From NCBI GenBank assembly GCA_050084515.1, contig CM114272.1:54250001-54314000 (forward strand): DNA of 64,000 nucleotides. The letters run 5' to 3'. The translations under genes were made by a program, and so were the position numbers. Origin of the DNA: Blasia pusilla. Lineage: Eukaryota > Marchantiophyta > Marchantiopsida > Blasiales. This document shows, piece by piece, positions 47,577 to 57,537 of the stretch. How positions within the stretch are numbered: the stretch's first letter is position 1; every line of letters begins with the position of its first letter. Below the pieces are notes generated by a model that saw only the letters and a list, made by a program, of their open reading frames with translations, did not search any database and had not been told where the DNA came from.

Positions 47577-47929
47577 TCTCAGGATAGCGCGCCTGCGATC
47601 ACATCCAACGCCGCCGATGCCGTCTGCAAATAGACATAATCTCCGATGAAACCTCCGGATAGTTGGTCGATAACCACCACCTCGAATAGTCGCGATACCT
47701 CAACGTATCCCGATCCGTGCAATCGCCAAGTTCTCGAACGCCATGGGCATCACTCTCGAAATAACTCAGCCCTCGAGAACATGCTCGCACCCATACATCA
47801 TCGGGTCATCAAGGTTCAAGACTCACCAAAGATCTTGACGAATGGCCGCAGGTAAATCGGCTCTCGGCCATAAAGTAGCAAGTACGATGAAAAAGACGCT
47901 AAGGATGCGCTGCTGAATCAGTATCCCAT

Positions 47930-48800
47930 CCCCAACCATGGCAACTAGAGGTCCCAATCTCCTAGGTGACCTCTCTGCAAGCCATACTTGCGTAAACCCC
48001 TCTTCACCGTCTACACAACTCTCTCCGCTAATCCATCCGCCTCAGGATGATCTCGCGAAGTCGTGCGGTGGTCGATCGGCCTTTGATCACACAAGGCCTG
48101 GAACTCACCGCGAAACTTCGTTACCTGGTCTCATCAACACCTCACCTGGTGTGCCATAATGACTCAAAGCACTCTGTCAAGGAAGGCATAAGCTACTCCC
48201 TCACTTGCTTTGTCAGGCAATGCAACCAACTCGATCCACTTCGAGAAGTGCTCGACCATCACCAACACATAACGATTGCGACGCTCCGTCAAGGGCAAAG
48301 GTCTGCAAAATCCAAACTCCATCTATACCCTAAGCCCATGATTGGTAATGGATGCAATGTGGAGTCGAGCATTGAACGATGCTCGGACCCGATCACACAC
48401 CATGCACTGGCAACAAAGCGATGAACGCTCGCCCGCATGCCTCGCCACCAATATCTGAATCTGGAGCAAGCTATACGTCCGCTTCACCCCAAAGTGACCC
48501 AACTCCTCGTGGGCATGCTTGCACTAGTCATGCTCTCTGCAAAGGATGCGGCACTACGCTGGCGCACTCGCCATCCTCCCAAACCCTCAAAACATGTGTC
48601 CCCTCCCAACGGAACCGTCTGGCCCGCTGTAGGATCCGATCCCGCTCTCTAGCATCCATGGTGCTTGCAAGACTGCCAGTACGAAGGTACTCTAAGACTA
48701 ATCCATCATCATGAATATCTCGGCCACTTGTCGTGTCCTCACTGGCCTCGGGATCCAAAGACTCTCCACTAGACCTCGCCATCGAAGTCTCCACACTCTA
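47930..48800 (-). pseudogene. Gypsy integrase, decayed
   Basis: N-terminal zinc-binding region: 48528-48794 contains VLEYLRTGSLASTMDAR and WEGTHVLRVWEDG, followed in the next frame by HAHEELGHFGVKRTY and CCQCMVCDRV, which supply the HHCC ligands. Core: WSLDFA (first Asp, about 48313), VMVEHFSKWIELVALPDK, then MRPGNEV where the second Asp should be, then EADGLAERVVQTVK with the catalytic Glu. The second catalytic Asp appears lost. Stops and frameshifts occur throughout. It inserted element cDNA into the host genome, and the PHD finger follows it. Confidence 0.75.
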
Positions 48801-49044
48801 GCTCTCCATAGCCAACATGCCTAAATAGGCTGACGCGTGCCATCCTGGCACCGACTCCTCATCACTCTCTCCATGCCATTGAGCTCGTCGCATCTCGGCC
48901 GACTCGGGCATGGGTTACGACTCAACCCATCTGCATCCTGGTTGAGCGTTCCTGGTCTATGTACCACCTAAAAATCATACTCCTGCAACAACAGAGCCCA
49001 TCTCGCAAGCTTCCCTATAAGCTTGTCGGACTCCATCAACCACT

Positions 49045-49254
49045 TCAGTGGTTGATGATCAATGATGATGGTAAAGGGGTTGCCGAATAAGTAACACCTG
49101 AAATGCGCGACCCCCACACCGACCAAGCACTCACCCTCATACGAGTGTACTTTGCCTCTGCGGCGTTGTTCGAGCGGCTAGCGTAAGCCACCACAAACTC
49201 TCTACCCTCATCATCATCTTTGGTGAGCACCGCCCAAGCCCCAACATGCTCCAA
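49045..49254 (-). pseudogene. Gypsy RNase H region
   Basis: The frame contains GAWAVLTKDDDEGREFVVAY followed by ASRSNNAAEAKY, the core of a gypsy RNase H, and matches VLQDVGEGRKFIVAHASRLN in the plus-strand copy at 63.4 kb. It lies between RT and integrase, in the normal order. Confidence 0.75.
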
Positions 49255-49299
49255 TCCGTGTGCAATTGGAAAGGACGCCCCCGATCGGTCTCCTCAAGA

Positions 49300-50330
49300 T
49301 GGGTGCGGACGTCAACACAATCCTGAGCAATCGAAATGCTCGCTCCCGCTCATCCCCAGTGCCACTCATGATCCACCTTGGTGAGCAAGGTCAGCCGACC
49401 GTAATCAAATCAATCCCTTGACGTATCACCGATAGAAGTTCGCCAATCCATGAATGCGCGAACACGGCTCACACATCAGAGGGCGTGGAATGCGTGAGAT
49501 AGCCTCTACCTTCGTCTGCTTTGAACACCAAGGCCCCATGGGTATATCGTATGACCCAAGTACTCAATCTGGTCGTAGAAGAACTTGCACTTGCCTGGAT
49601 GTAGCTTCAGCCCATGTAATTGCAATCGTTGAAACACCTCCTCTAGATGTTGCTCATGCTCCTCAACCGTGGCGCTAAAGACTACGATATCATCAATATA
49701 ACACCTAGCAAAATCCAGACCAACCAAGATCCTATCCATGACCCTCTCGAAACTCGGCGGGCGTTCTTTAACCCAAATGGTAAGAACCGCCACTTTGGTA
49801 CAAACAATCCTTCCGTGAGGATCGATGCCCCAAAATGCCGTCTTCACTTTTGTCCTCCAATCGATAGGCGGTGATGGTATCCACTCATAAATCAATGAAT
49901 CAAGACTTTTGCGTGACCAATCGCATCAAAGATCTCTCGGGGTGGGCATGGCATACCTATCGGACTTCGTCGCCGATTGATAGGTCGGTAATCCCCACAC
50001 ATCCGCCTATCCGTCGTTGCCATGCACATCCTTCTTGGCGGGCATGACGATGGCGGATGCATACTCCCCATGCGACATCTCCACTAGTCTGCTCCGACCA
50101 AGTCTTGGCTCCTACTCAATCGAGCCCTCTCCATATCATCAGACTGTAGGGTCGCGTCGAAAGATCGGCATATCACTCGACAACTCAATGCGGATCCCCG
50201 GTCCCTTCAGCGTACCCAAATCCTCCATGCTAAACGCAAAGCAGCTCCTATAACTCCTGAGGAACTGATGTATTCGGCGCCGCTCTCCTCTTGTCAACTT
50301 AGGGCCCATATTTGGCTCCCAAGTCTCCAT
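49300..50330 (-). pseudogene. Gypsy reverse transcriptase, decayed
   Basis: 50139-50330 holds the segment before the RT (RRRIHQFLRSYRSCFAFSM and PGIRIELSSDMPIFRR). The palm with the catalytic box CYIDDIVVFS lies at 49689-49700, followed by VFQRLQLHGLKLHPGKC and YLGHTIYPWGL. Blocks between are split by frameshifts. The Asp pair is kept. The same layout, with YINN instead of YIDD, is seen in the plus-strand copy at 62.3-63.2 kb. Confidence 0.85.
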
Positions 50331-50689
50331 CGTGACTACGGTAGGACTCTCCGGCGCGGGTATCGGTGGTTGCTATGGTGCAACCCCGTCTCGAACAACA
50401 ACACTCGGCCGCTCTCCTACGACCAAGCGCAAACTCGATCTCCTCCCCGTGCGATTGCCGAAACCACGCCGATGCTATGGCTATCATCTCCTTGCGTACC
50501 TTCAAAACATCCCAAGAAGTCCAAGGGTGTCTCTCCCGATCTCCCATGGTGCGTAGATCTCCTCGAGTCTCGCCCCCAGCCACTGCCTCCACCGTCTCGG
50601 TAGGCATGGGGCTCACCAACGCAACCGCTGTGATCTGTCGCGATCTCATACGACGTTGCTCACCACTCCCAAGCGAGGATCCATGTCAG

Positions 50690-51584
50690 CGATTCAGTCC
50701 ATCGCTTCGACCCAAGACATGGCGTCGTGATGCCTCGACATCGATGGTACGCCGTCACTCTGTGGGAAATCCCATCGCCGCTCTCTCTCGTCGGCGTTGG
50801 GCTCCACCAACCGCTGAACCTGGTCATCCCAAACCAAGCTAGGACCGGCCTCCTTGTATGCATAGGAAGCGGAAAACTCACAAACGTGGGCAAGGCTGCC
50901 GCGCCCGCCTACCCCCTGTTGACCACGATCGGCGGTGGTCGATCATCGTGCCTCACCTGTGATCGCGACCTGGATCTAGAATGGAATCCACTAACAAAGG
51001 GAGGGGCGCTCCACTCTGATACGCCCTCCATAATACCGCATGGGGCACCAAGTTGGTCCACCATAGACGCGGCGATGGGCTCTAGGACCTACACTCGCCG
51101 CATCCAAGAACCGGCTTTGGGCGATCTAGGCACGCACTGATGAGCACTCGTCACGACCGTGACTCGAGTCTCTAAGATCGGCACATTCTCCGAATGTAGG
51201 TGGAGAACGAGGACCGGTGCTCCTCTCGCCATAAGACCTCAACATCTCCCAAAACAACCTGGACCGAAAGTGTCACCAACCCGCTGCCTCGTCCAAAGAC
51301 CGATCGGACATGGCCAACCGGCAATGACCAAATCAATGGTCCCTACCCGCTCTAAGTCCTGCGCCCCCAACAACAAAATATCCCTTGGTAGGGAACTCTG
51401 GTACCCCTGTACTGCGGACGCAGATAATAAGTCGGGAAAATGTAGGCGTAATTGCGCCACATGTCGTAGTGAGACGCGCCTCGCAACATCATCACTCTCC
51501 ACATACAAAGTATCTGCCAGACTCGCACTCCTGCTGCAAAGCAAAGACTAACCCGGTGCTAATCCCTCCAAAGAGATCTAACAC
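50690..51584 (-). pseudogene. C5 cytosine-specific DNA methyltransferase domain inside the gypsy pol
   Basis: Between protease and RT lies a DNMT-like domain of about 280-300 codons with motifs in the correct order. Motif I VLDLFGGISTGL starts at 51584 (SAM binding). Then YVESDDVARRVSLRHVAQL (motif II/III region). Motif IV DLVIAGWPC has the catalytic Cys codon at 51308-51310; the usual following Gln is Pro here. RLFWEMLRSY follows. Motif VI ENV (51182-51190) reads SENVPILETR. The motif VIII region reads AASVGPRAHRR (near 51070). Finally comes a C-terminal block SYAYKEAGPSLVWDDQ, EPNADERER, MGFPT (about 50764-50860). At least three frameshifts separate the blocks, so this copy is dead. The order and spacing leave little doubt about the family. 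It would methylate CpG or other cytosines, possibly in the element's own cDNA. Confidence 0.88.
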
Positions 51585-51599
51585 TCAAATACCCTCCTC

Positions 51600-51963
51600 C
51601 GGGATACACCACACAATGGGTGTAGTATCCAAGGGTGTCATCGTAGCACTCCCCGCTACCTCGGGTTCCTCAGACCCGTCACGCTCTGGTGCAAACGCCT
51701 CGCTCCACGCGGTCTGCACGTGTGCATCTGCCAATCGTTGAAGCTCCTTAGTCGAGCCCCACAGCGGCACCTCTCCTCCTGACGATGATCGGCTACCATA
51801 ACACTCCTCTCCATAGAAATGTCAGGAAGGGGAGTATCCTCTGCATGGACATGTCCCTCAATCAAATCACTAGGCCAAGTGATGGCACTGCTGAATGCTG
51901 CTAAGGTCGCCATCTCTCCAGGCCGTTGCTCGATCATTGCACGTGAATCGAGCGGGTAATGAG
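51600..51963 (-). pseudogene. Linker between gypsy protease and methyltransferase
   Basis: Frames 51656-51937 and 51585-51770 contain ADHRQEERCRCGARLRSF and WQMHTC (a possible C-x1-C ... H-x1-C zinc site) and then DTTPIVWCIPEEGI, which leads directly into methyltransferase motif I. No known domain otherwise. Confidence 0.4.
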
Positions 51964-52497
51964 CTAAAGGCGCCCATCACCTGATCGCCATCCTGGTGCA
52001 GAGGACGTTGACTCCTCCCAGTAATCCAGGGAAAACCCCATCGGGTATAACACTGCTCCACCAACCAAGACGTCGTAGGACTCAACATCAGTCACTATCG
52101 CCTTGGCGCGCACCACGGACTCATCTGTAGGATGTCCCGGGCGAATCCTCACCACGACCTCCTGTCGGGTGATATACTGTGTGGTACTCGCTCCACCCAA
52201 GGATGTCTGTGTTCGAAATGGACAACACTCCACATCGGCTCTCGTCAAGCCCAATCCTATGAATGACGCTTTCCCCAACATCAAGGGTTGCGCTCCTGAA
52301 TCCAACAAGACGCGCTCCAGACTAAAAGCTCTACCTCCAGGACTCACCAACTGGAAGACCTCTCCTTGGTTATCCAGCAACACAACACCAGGAGAAGCCA
52401 TGGCACGCTCTATCGCGGGTCTAGCGGGCATCTCCGCCAACCTAGCAGCCGCAACCTGCCATGAATCTGACGTGGACGGCCCGAACATCCGCTCCAA
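51964..52497 (-). pseudogene. Gypsy aspartic protease (retropepsin-like)
   Basis: A 177-codon open frame. Active-site motif LLDSGAQPLML is preceded by PARPAIERAMASPGVVLLDN and followed by LGLTRADVECCPF, then ESYDVLVGGAVLYPMGF, where the second hydrophobic-hydrophobic-Gly (VLVGG) of retropepsins is expected. It cleaves Gag-Pol. It lies 5' of the methyltransferase in element sense and is cut from gag by the nested copia element, which inserted just upstream of its start. Confidence 0.8.
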
Positions 52498-52618
52498 GGC
52501 AGGTCCATCACCTCCTCTGCAATCACCTCTGAACGTGATGCAAGAACTCCAACTCCGCGCTCACATAGTGAAGCGGCCAGCCGAAAAGCCTCGCGGGCGT
52601 ACCTCCCAACGTCACAAT

Positions 52619-53023
52619 TGTAAGAAAACAGAAAGTGACTAAATCACTGAAATCTTTACAAAAACTTAGAGATACAAAGTGGCCTAGTCCGTTCGTGCGC
52701 TCACAGAAGAGCTTCGATGGAACCTGAACTGGGAGATAACTCGACATACGAGAATGCGCTACCGCTGCGGCTCCCGACTATTTGACTACTCGGGAAAGCT
52801 AGGGTTTTTACCTATTTTTCTTCGTTTCTATTAATAGAAAATTTTTCATCCTGATGCAATATAGGGTTAGATAAACCTAGTAACGCTACTCCATAAACCA
52901 CCTACGTCATATTACTATGACTCCTTTGACGTCTAAGTCGGAACCATCGATCTAGGCTTCTCCTCATACAAGGGGGCCGATCAAATCAATGGTGCTCGAG
53001 GAGTGGATGTTGAGAATCCAATA
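52619..53023 (-). repeat. copia 3' LTR (405 bp)
   Basis: Nearly identical to 57131-57532, with about a dozen small differences, half of them single-base indels. On the element strand it starts TATTGGATTC instead of TG and ends CTTACA. Directly before it in element sense is the polypurine tract GAGGGGG (complement of 53024-53030). Confidence 0.92.
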
Positions 53024-53168
53024 CCCCCTCAATATCCATTCTCATGTGGACTCTTTGTCTTGGACCTATGCCAAGACCCTTCAGATGTCGGTGAAGGCGA
53101 TCTCCGCTCAAGGCTTTCGTGAAGATATGCACATGGTTATCCTCTGTTGGACAATAGACTAACTTCAA
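52986..53168 (-). pseudogene. copia RNase H C-terminal tail
   Basis: Reads CPTEDNHVHIFTKAL and LHRHLKGLGI, the standard end of a copia polyprotein (ADxxTKxL and following). The frame runs into the LTR. Confidence 0.7.
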
Positions 53169-53346
53169 AACTCTCTCTCGATCAATTCACAAACAAAATG
53201 GTACTGGATCTCTATGTGCTTCAAAGACGAGCATGAAACACAAGATTATGTGCTATGGCAATGCAACTCGATTGTCACACCACATTATAGTAGCACTTTC
53301 GGTGCTTCTCCTATGTCCTCCAAGTATCCATCTCAACCATATTGCT

Positions 53347-53610
53347 TCACAAGAAGCATAACAAGCCGCCTTTGTACTCTGCCTCGGTAGAAGAAAGAGC
53401 CATCAGAGGTTGCTTCTTGCTGACCCATGACACCACACCTGATCCTACCAAGAAGCAATAACCCAAAACTGATCTTCGAGAATCTGAATCTCGCCTAACT
53501 GAGTCACAAAAACGTGTCATTTCGTCTCCCGCTCCATAGGTGATGCCGTGCACTCGATAGTGCCTTTGATGTACTTCAACACACGCATCCTCGCTTCCAA
53601 TGGTTCTCAC
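53347..53610 (-). pseudogene. copia RNase H
   Basis: Contains RRSVLGYCFLVGSGVVSW and SKKQPLMALSSTEAEYKGG, the signature of copia RNase H (normally GY ... WxSKKQ ... SSTEAEY). Separated by stops from RT upstream and the tail downstream. Confidence 0.85.
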
Positions 53611-53639
53611 GAGGCTTAGTTGAGAACCTACTCAATACT

Positions 53640-54600
53640 CCCACAATGGAAGCTAATGTCCAGTCTCTTGTTACACAAAAATATCAAAGCGCCTACTAGC
53701 TTTCAGTACATCTTTTCATCTACCAATGGTGAAACATCCTCCATCGAGTTTCAACTCTACCTCCATTAGCGAGACCATTTGCCTTACACTCGGTCATCGA
53801 ATGCCTTCAAGATTTCTCTAACATATGCCGAGAGAGAAAAATAGAATCTGATGTTGCCAAATTTCAGTCCTATAAAGTAGTGAGAAGACCTAAATCGACA
53901 TTTCAAACTCAGATTCCAACACTCCCTTCATTTCCTCTATTTTCTTATTTGTGGTCTCTGTGATGATCGGATCATCCACATACAAGACTATCAACATATA
54001 CATCCCATCTTCGCAAAAACACATACAAATTTGCTTCAAGGACTCTTCATGAGACCCTTCTCTCGAAAGAATGTATCTATTCGTTGATACCATACCCTTG
54101 GGGCTTGCTTCAACCCATACAATGCTCGATGAAGTAAACAAACTTTCTCTTCGATCCAAGTGTCTCAAAACCTGGTGGTTGAGAAACATATACCTCCTCC
54201 TTGAGACTCCCGTTAAAAGCGGACTTCACATCGTATTGGTATACTGAGCCAACGTCTTGTTCTCGCAACCGCTAGAACAATTCGAATGGTTGTCATCCTT
54301 GCAAAGATGGGAGCAAAAGTCTCATAGTAGTCAAAGCCTTCGATTTATGAGCATCCTTGTGCGACCAACCTCGCTTTGAATTTATCCAATGTACCGTCCG
54401 ACTTGTACTTGGTCTTGTACACCCACTTGTGCGTATTATCTTCTGCCCTCGGCTTTTCAACCAAAGTCCAAGTTTCATTCCTCTGAATAGCGTCCATCTC
54501 CGTCTGCATGGCTCTCTCCATTGAGGATGAGCCAGGGCCTCATCCAAGCATGATGGCTCTTCCACCTTCAAGACCTCTGTCATTAGGGCCATGTTGACGA
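53640..54600 (-). pseudogene. copia reverse transcriptase, decayed
   Basis: 53890-54189 carries LIVLYVDDPIITE, with the catalytic YVDD codons at 53971-53982. 54293-54592 holds the RT N-terminal block in a mixture of frames (ALAHPQWREP corresponds to the usual A...P.W..AM). The rest of the thumb is broken. Confidence 0.75.
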
Positions 54601-54699
54601 GATGTGCGGAAGCTCTATTCTCGCTCCTCTAGTCTCTTGGATCTCCTTGGATGTGTAACAACTTCATCGATTCTTTGGTGGATCCTTACCATCCAAGAG

Positions 54700-55330
54700 C
54701 CGCTTTATCCACTTAGGTATGACGACTGTAGTGGAAGAGCAGGTTGCTCTTTGTAATCATCACCAAAATCTTCTTCTTGATGATCTGGTGTAAACATCTG
54801 TGGTATGCTCTGGTGGGTTATCTCTTTGTTTGATGATAATGTGGACGGACCAGCGATATCCGCCACTTGACGCAGGCTGTTCTCGAACACCACGTCACGA
54901 CTCACAAGCATCTTATTTTCCTCAGGACACCAAAGGCGATAAGCTTTAGACTCATCACTGTATCCCATAAAGATGCACTTCCTGCTCTTGGACTCCAACT
55001 TGGTCCTCGTTGCTTCAGGAATATGTACAAAACACTCACTACCAAAGGTCCTGAAATGTTGGACTGATGGTACCTTACCCGAGTATGATTGATGAGAGTC
55101 ATGCCTTGCATCGACTTGGTAGCACTTCTATTTAGAATGTATACTGGCAAGATAACGACTTCACCCAAAAGCCTTCTGTCAAACCTTTTGCTTTCATCAT
55201 ACATCTTGCCATCTCCACCATTGTACGATTTCGACGCTCAACAACTCCATTTTGTTGTGGTGTATGTGCCGTGGTTAACTGTCGCTTGATTCCATGCTCT
55301 CCCAAATATTTGTTGAATTATGTTGATAAG
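54700..55330 (-). pseudogene. copia integrase C-terminal part, decayed
   Basis: 54902-55204 has LGEVVILPVYILNRSATKSM, the region after the catalytic Glu (normally W.EA...A.Y..NR..T). 54705-54998 has SKSRKCIFMGYSDESKAYRL and VSRDVVFEN, typical of copia between integrase and RT. A plus-strand-visible stretch near 55205-55260 encodes PQQNGVVERRNRT on the minus strand, containing the catalytic Glu. Confidence 0.75.
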
Positions 55331-55818
55331 AATTCTCCTCCTCGATCGGTGCGAAGCTTTTGTACCTTCTTTCCTGTCTCATTCTCAACCAGCTTGTGCC
55401 ATACTTTAAATTTTCCAAAAGCACTTGCCTTATCACGAAGGAAATACACCCACATCTTCCTACTATAATCGTCGACAACTAAAAAGAAGTAGGAAGAACC
55501 ACCTGATGCCACCGTTCTCATTTTACCACAGAGGTCAGCATGTATCAACTCTAGAGGAGCATTTGCCCTATTGCTGGACTCTTGTGGAAATGGTTTTCGG
55601 TGTTGCTTGCCCATCATACAAGCTTCACAAGTATCCGACACTCCAAAAATTGTTGGTAAATTAGCAACCATGCCAGATTTCTGCATCTGACTTAGTAAGG
55701 GAAAGCTTAGGTGACCAAATCTTTCATGCCACAACTTACTGCTACTAAGATCTGTACCTACACTTGTCGTGAAAGCATACAACTCGTAGATATTTCCACG
55801 TCGTATACCTTCACCCAC
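55318..55818 (-). pseudogene. copia GAG-pre-integrase and integrase core
   Basis: An open frame of 166 codons: LWHERFGHLSFPLL and CEACMMGKQHRKPFP supply the HHCC zinc site. LELIHADLCGKM holds the first catalytic Asp, and LRTDRGGEFLS the second. The frame breaks before the catalytic Glu. Confidence 0.88.
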
Positions 55819-55946
55819 TACTTTCCCATTGGCATCCTCAATGATCGCTCGATTTTCTTGAAACGAACTTCTAGGTCATGATCACATAATACGCCATCTT
55901 TGAAATCAAATTTCGCTTCAACTCGGGTACGTCATACAATACATCG

Positions 55947-56630
55947 TTAACTTCTTTTCATCTCCTTTTGTGAGACTAAAGAAATTGTGCCTTTCCCTTC
56001 TACAGGGCACTTTGCATTATTCCCAACAGTAACAACGATGGGCTCCTGTAGAGGCTGTAAGGAGCTATACCAATCCTTATGATTGGTCATATGCCTAGAT
56101 GCTCCACTATCGAGCACCCATGCATCTTCACTCTTTGTCTTAGTGGTATGTTCTGCCTGTGTGCAGAACTCTTCTATTGCTACCCAAGCATCTACTTCAT
56201 GTTCTCCCAGTTCTACAGAATTTCCAGACTCCTTCTTAGGTCTTAAACAACCGTTCTTCTCATCCTGACTTCTCTTCCTACAATCTTTGATAAGATGACC
56301 TAGCTTACCACAATAAAAGCATTTGAAGGCTTTTCTTGGAAATTTCTTCTTGACATTTGAACTGTAATCCTGATTTCTACCTCTCTGTACGTTGGCAGTA
56401 AATGCTGCGTCACTTCCCTCTCTTGCTTTGAAGCGCATTTCCTCTTCTACCAACATTGCACTAAATTGTTCAAAAGTAAGCGGCGTGGGTCTTACTTGAG
56501 TATTCAGTGCAGTGACCAAACTGTCATACCTTGGAGGCAAAATCCTTATGCACCGGCGTGCCAAATCTTCGCTAGACTTTGAAATTCCCACGGACGCCAT
56601 CTGATCTTGAAGATTCTTGATCCTTGTCAA
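55947..56630 (-). pseudogene. copia gag C-terminus, zinc knuckle and aspartic protease
   Basis: Contains gag residues (RCIRILPPRYDSLVTAL), the CCHC knuckle CFYCGKLGHLIKDC, and the protease motif WVLDSGASRHMTNH. The frame is continuous with 56676-57059 except for an intervening stop, and breaks after the protease. The first ATG in frame is internal to gag, so the start given is not a true start. Confidence 0.85.
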
Positions 56631-56675
56631 AAATTGCTCCGCGCTTTCTCCTTCTGAAAATTTCTCGGACGTAAG

Positions 56676-57059
56676 CTAATTCTCCAGATTCTGAATCCGA
56701 GTCTCATTCCTCGTTTCATACTGATTCTTCAAAATGTTCCACGCCTCAACAGCAGTGGTTGTATGTTGAATGAGAGTCATGACAGAATCAGTTACATTCG
56801 TGACAATCGCATATAGAGCATCAGCGTTTCTGCGTCTCCATGCCAATAATACAATAGGATCGATATCCCCAGATGAAGATGAACTTGCAGAACTCAAACT
56901 AGCTTGTGGATTTGAATCGACCTTTGTGGCCGTTTCCCAGATCTCAAATGATTCGAGAACAGTTCTCATTTTGAACTTCCACAACGTATAGTTAGACCCA
57001 TCTAACTTCCCTTCACCCAGCGGAGGAGGGCGAGCACGAACTGACGAAGAAGTAGCCAT
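56676..57059 (-). pseudogene. copia gag N-terminus with premature stop
   Basis: ATG at 57059-57057, about 70 bases inside the 5' LTR and primer site. The protein starts MATSSSVRARPPPLGEGK and has LDGSNYTLWKFKMRTVLES, the usual copia gag start. A TAG at 56678-56676 interrupts it. Reading continues in the same frame into 55947-56630. Confidence 0.85.
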
Positions 57060-57120
57060 CTCTCAAGATTTTGTGCAAACACACTAGATCGCCAGATACA
57101 AAATCTTTGGAAAAACCTCG

Positions 57121-57130
57121 CTCGATACCA
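57121..57130 (-). promoter_or_regulatory. copia primer binding site
   Basis: On the element strand the 5' LTR end CTTACA is followed at once by TGGTATCGAG, close to the common plant initiator-methionine tRNA complementary site TGGTATCAGAG. Confidence 0.8.
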
Positions 57131-57532
57131 TGTAAGAAAAAAAAGTGACTAAATCATGAAATCTTTACAAAAACTTAGAGATACAAAGTGGCCTAGTCCG
57201 TTCGTGCGCTCACGAAGAGCTTCGATGGAACCGAATCGGGAGATAACTCGACATACGAGAATGCGCTACCGCTGCGGCTCCCGACTATTTGACTACTCGG
57301 GAAAGCTAGGGTTTTTACCTATTTTTCTTCGTTTCTATTAATAGAAAATTTTTTCATCCTGATGCAATATAGGGTTAGATAAACCTAGTAATGCTACTCC
57401 GTAAACCACCTACGTCATATTACTATGACTCCTTCGACGTCTAAGTCGGAACCATCGATCTAGGCTTCTCCTCATACAAGGGGGCCGATCAAATCAATGG
57501 TGCTCAGAGGAGTGGATGTTGAGAATCCAATA
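57131..57532 (-). repeat. copia 5' LTR (402 bp)
   Basis: Partner of 52619-53023. It contains the copia promoter and the start of the transcript; a TATA-like element is not obvious. Confidence 0.92.
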
Positions 57533-57537
57533 ACAAC

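Larger units (their letters stand above)
52619..57532 (-). mobile_element. Nested Ty1/copia retrotransposon (4914 bp)
   Basis: Bounded by two LTRs (52619-53023 and 57131-57532), flanked by acaat (52614-52618) and acaac (57533-57537), an imperfect 5-bp duplication. The order on the minus strand is gag - protease - integrase - RT - RNase H, the copia order. A Met-tRNA type primer site and a polypurine tract adjoin the LTRs. It inserted into the gypsy element between gag and protease. The coding region has several stops and frameshifts. Confidence 0.92.

Noticed and set aside
50366-51551. Plus-strand frames of 130-158 codons opposite the methyltransferase
   Set aside because: Antisense shadows of the minus-strand pol; no motifs.
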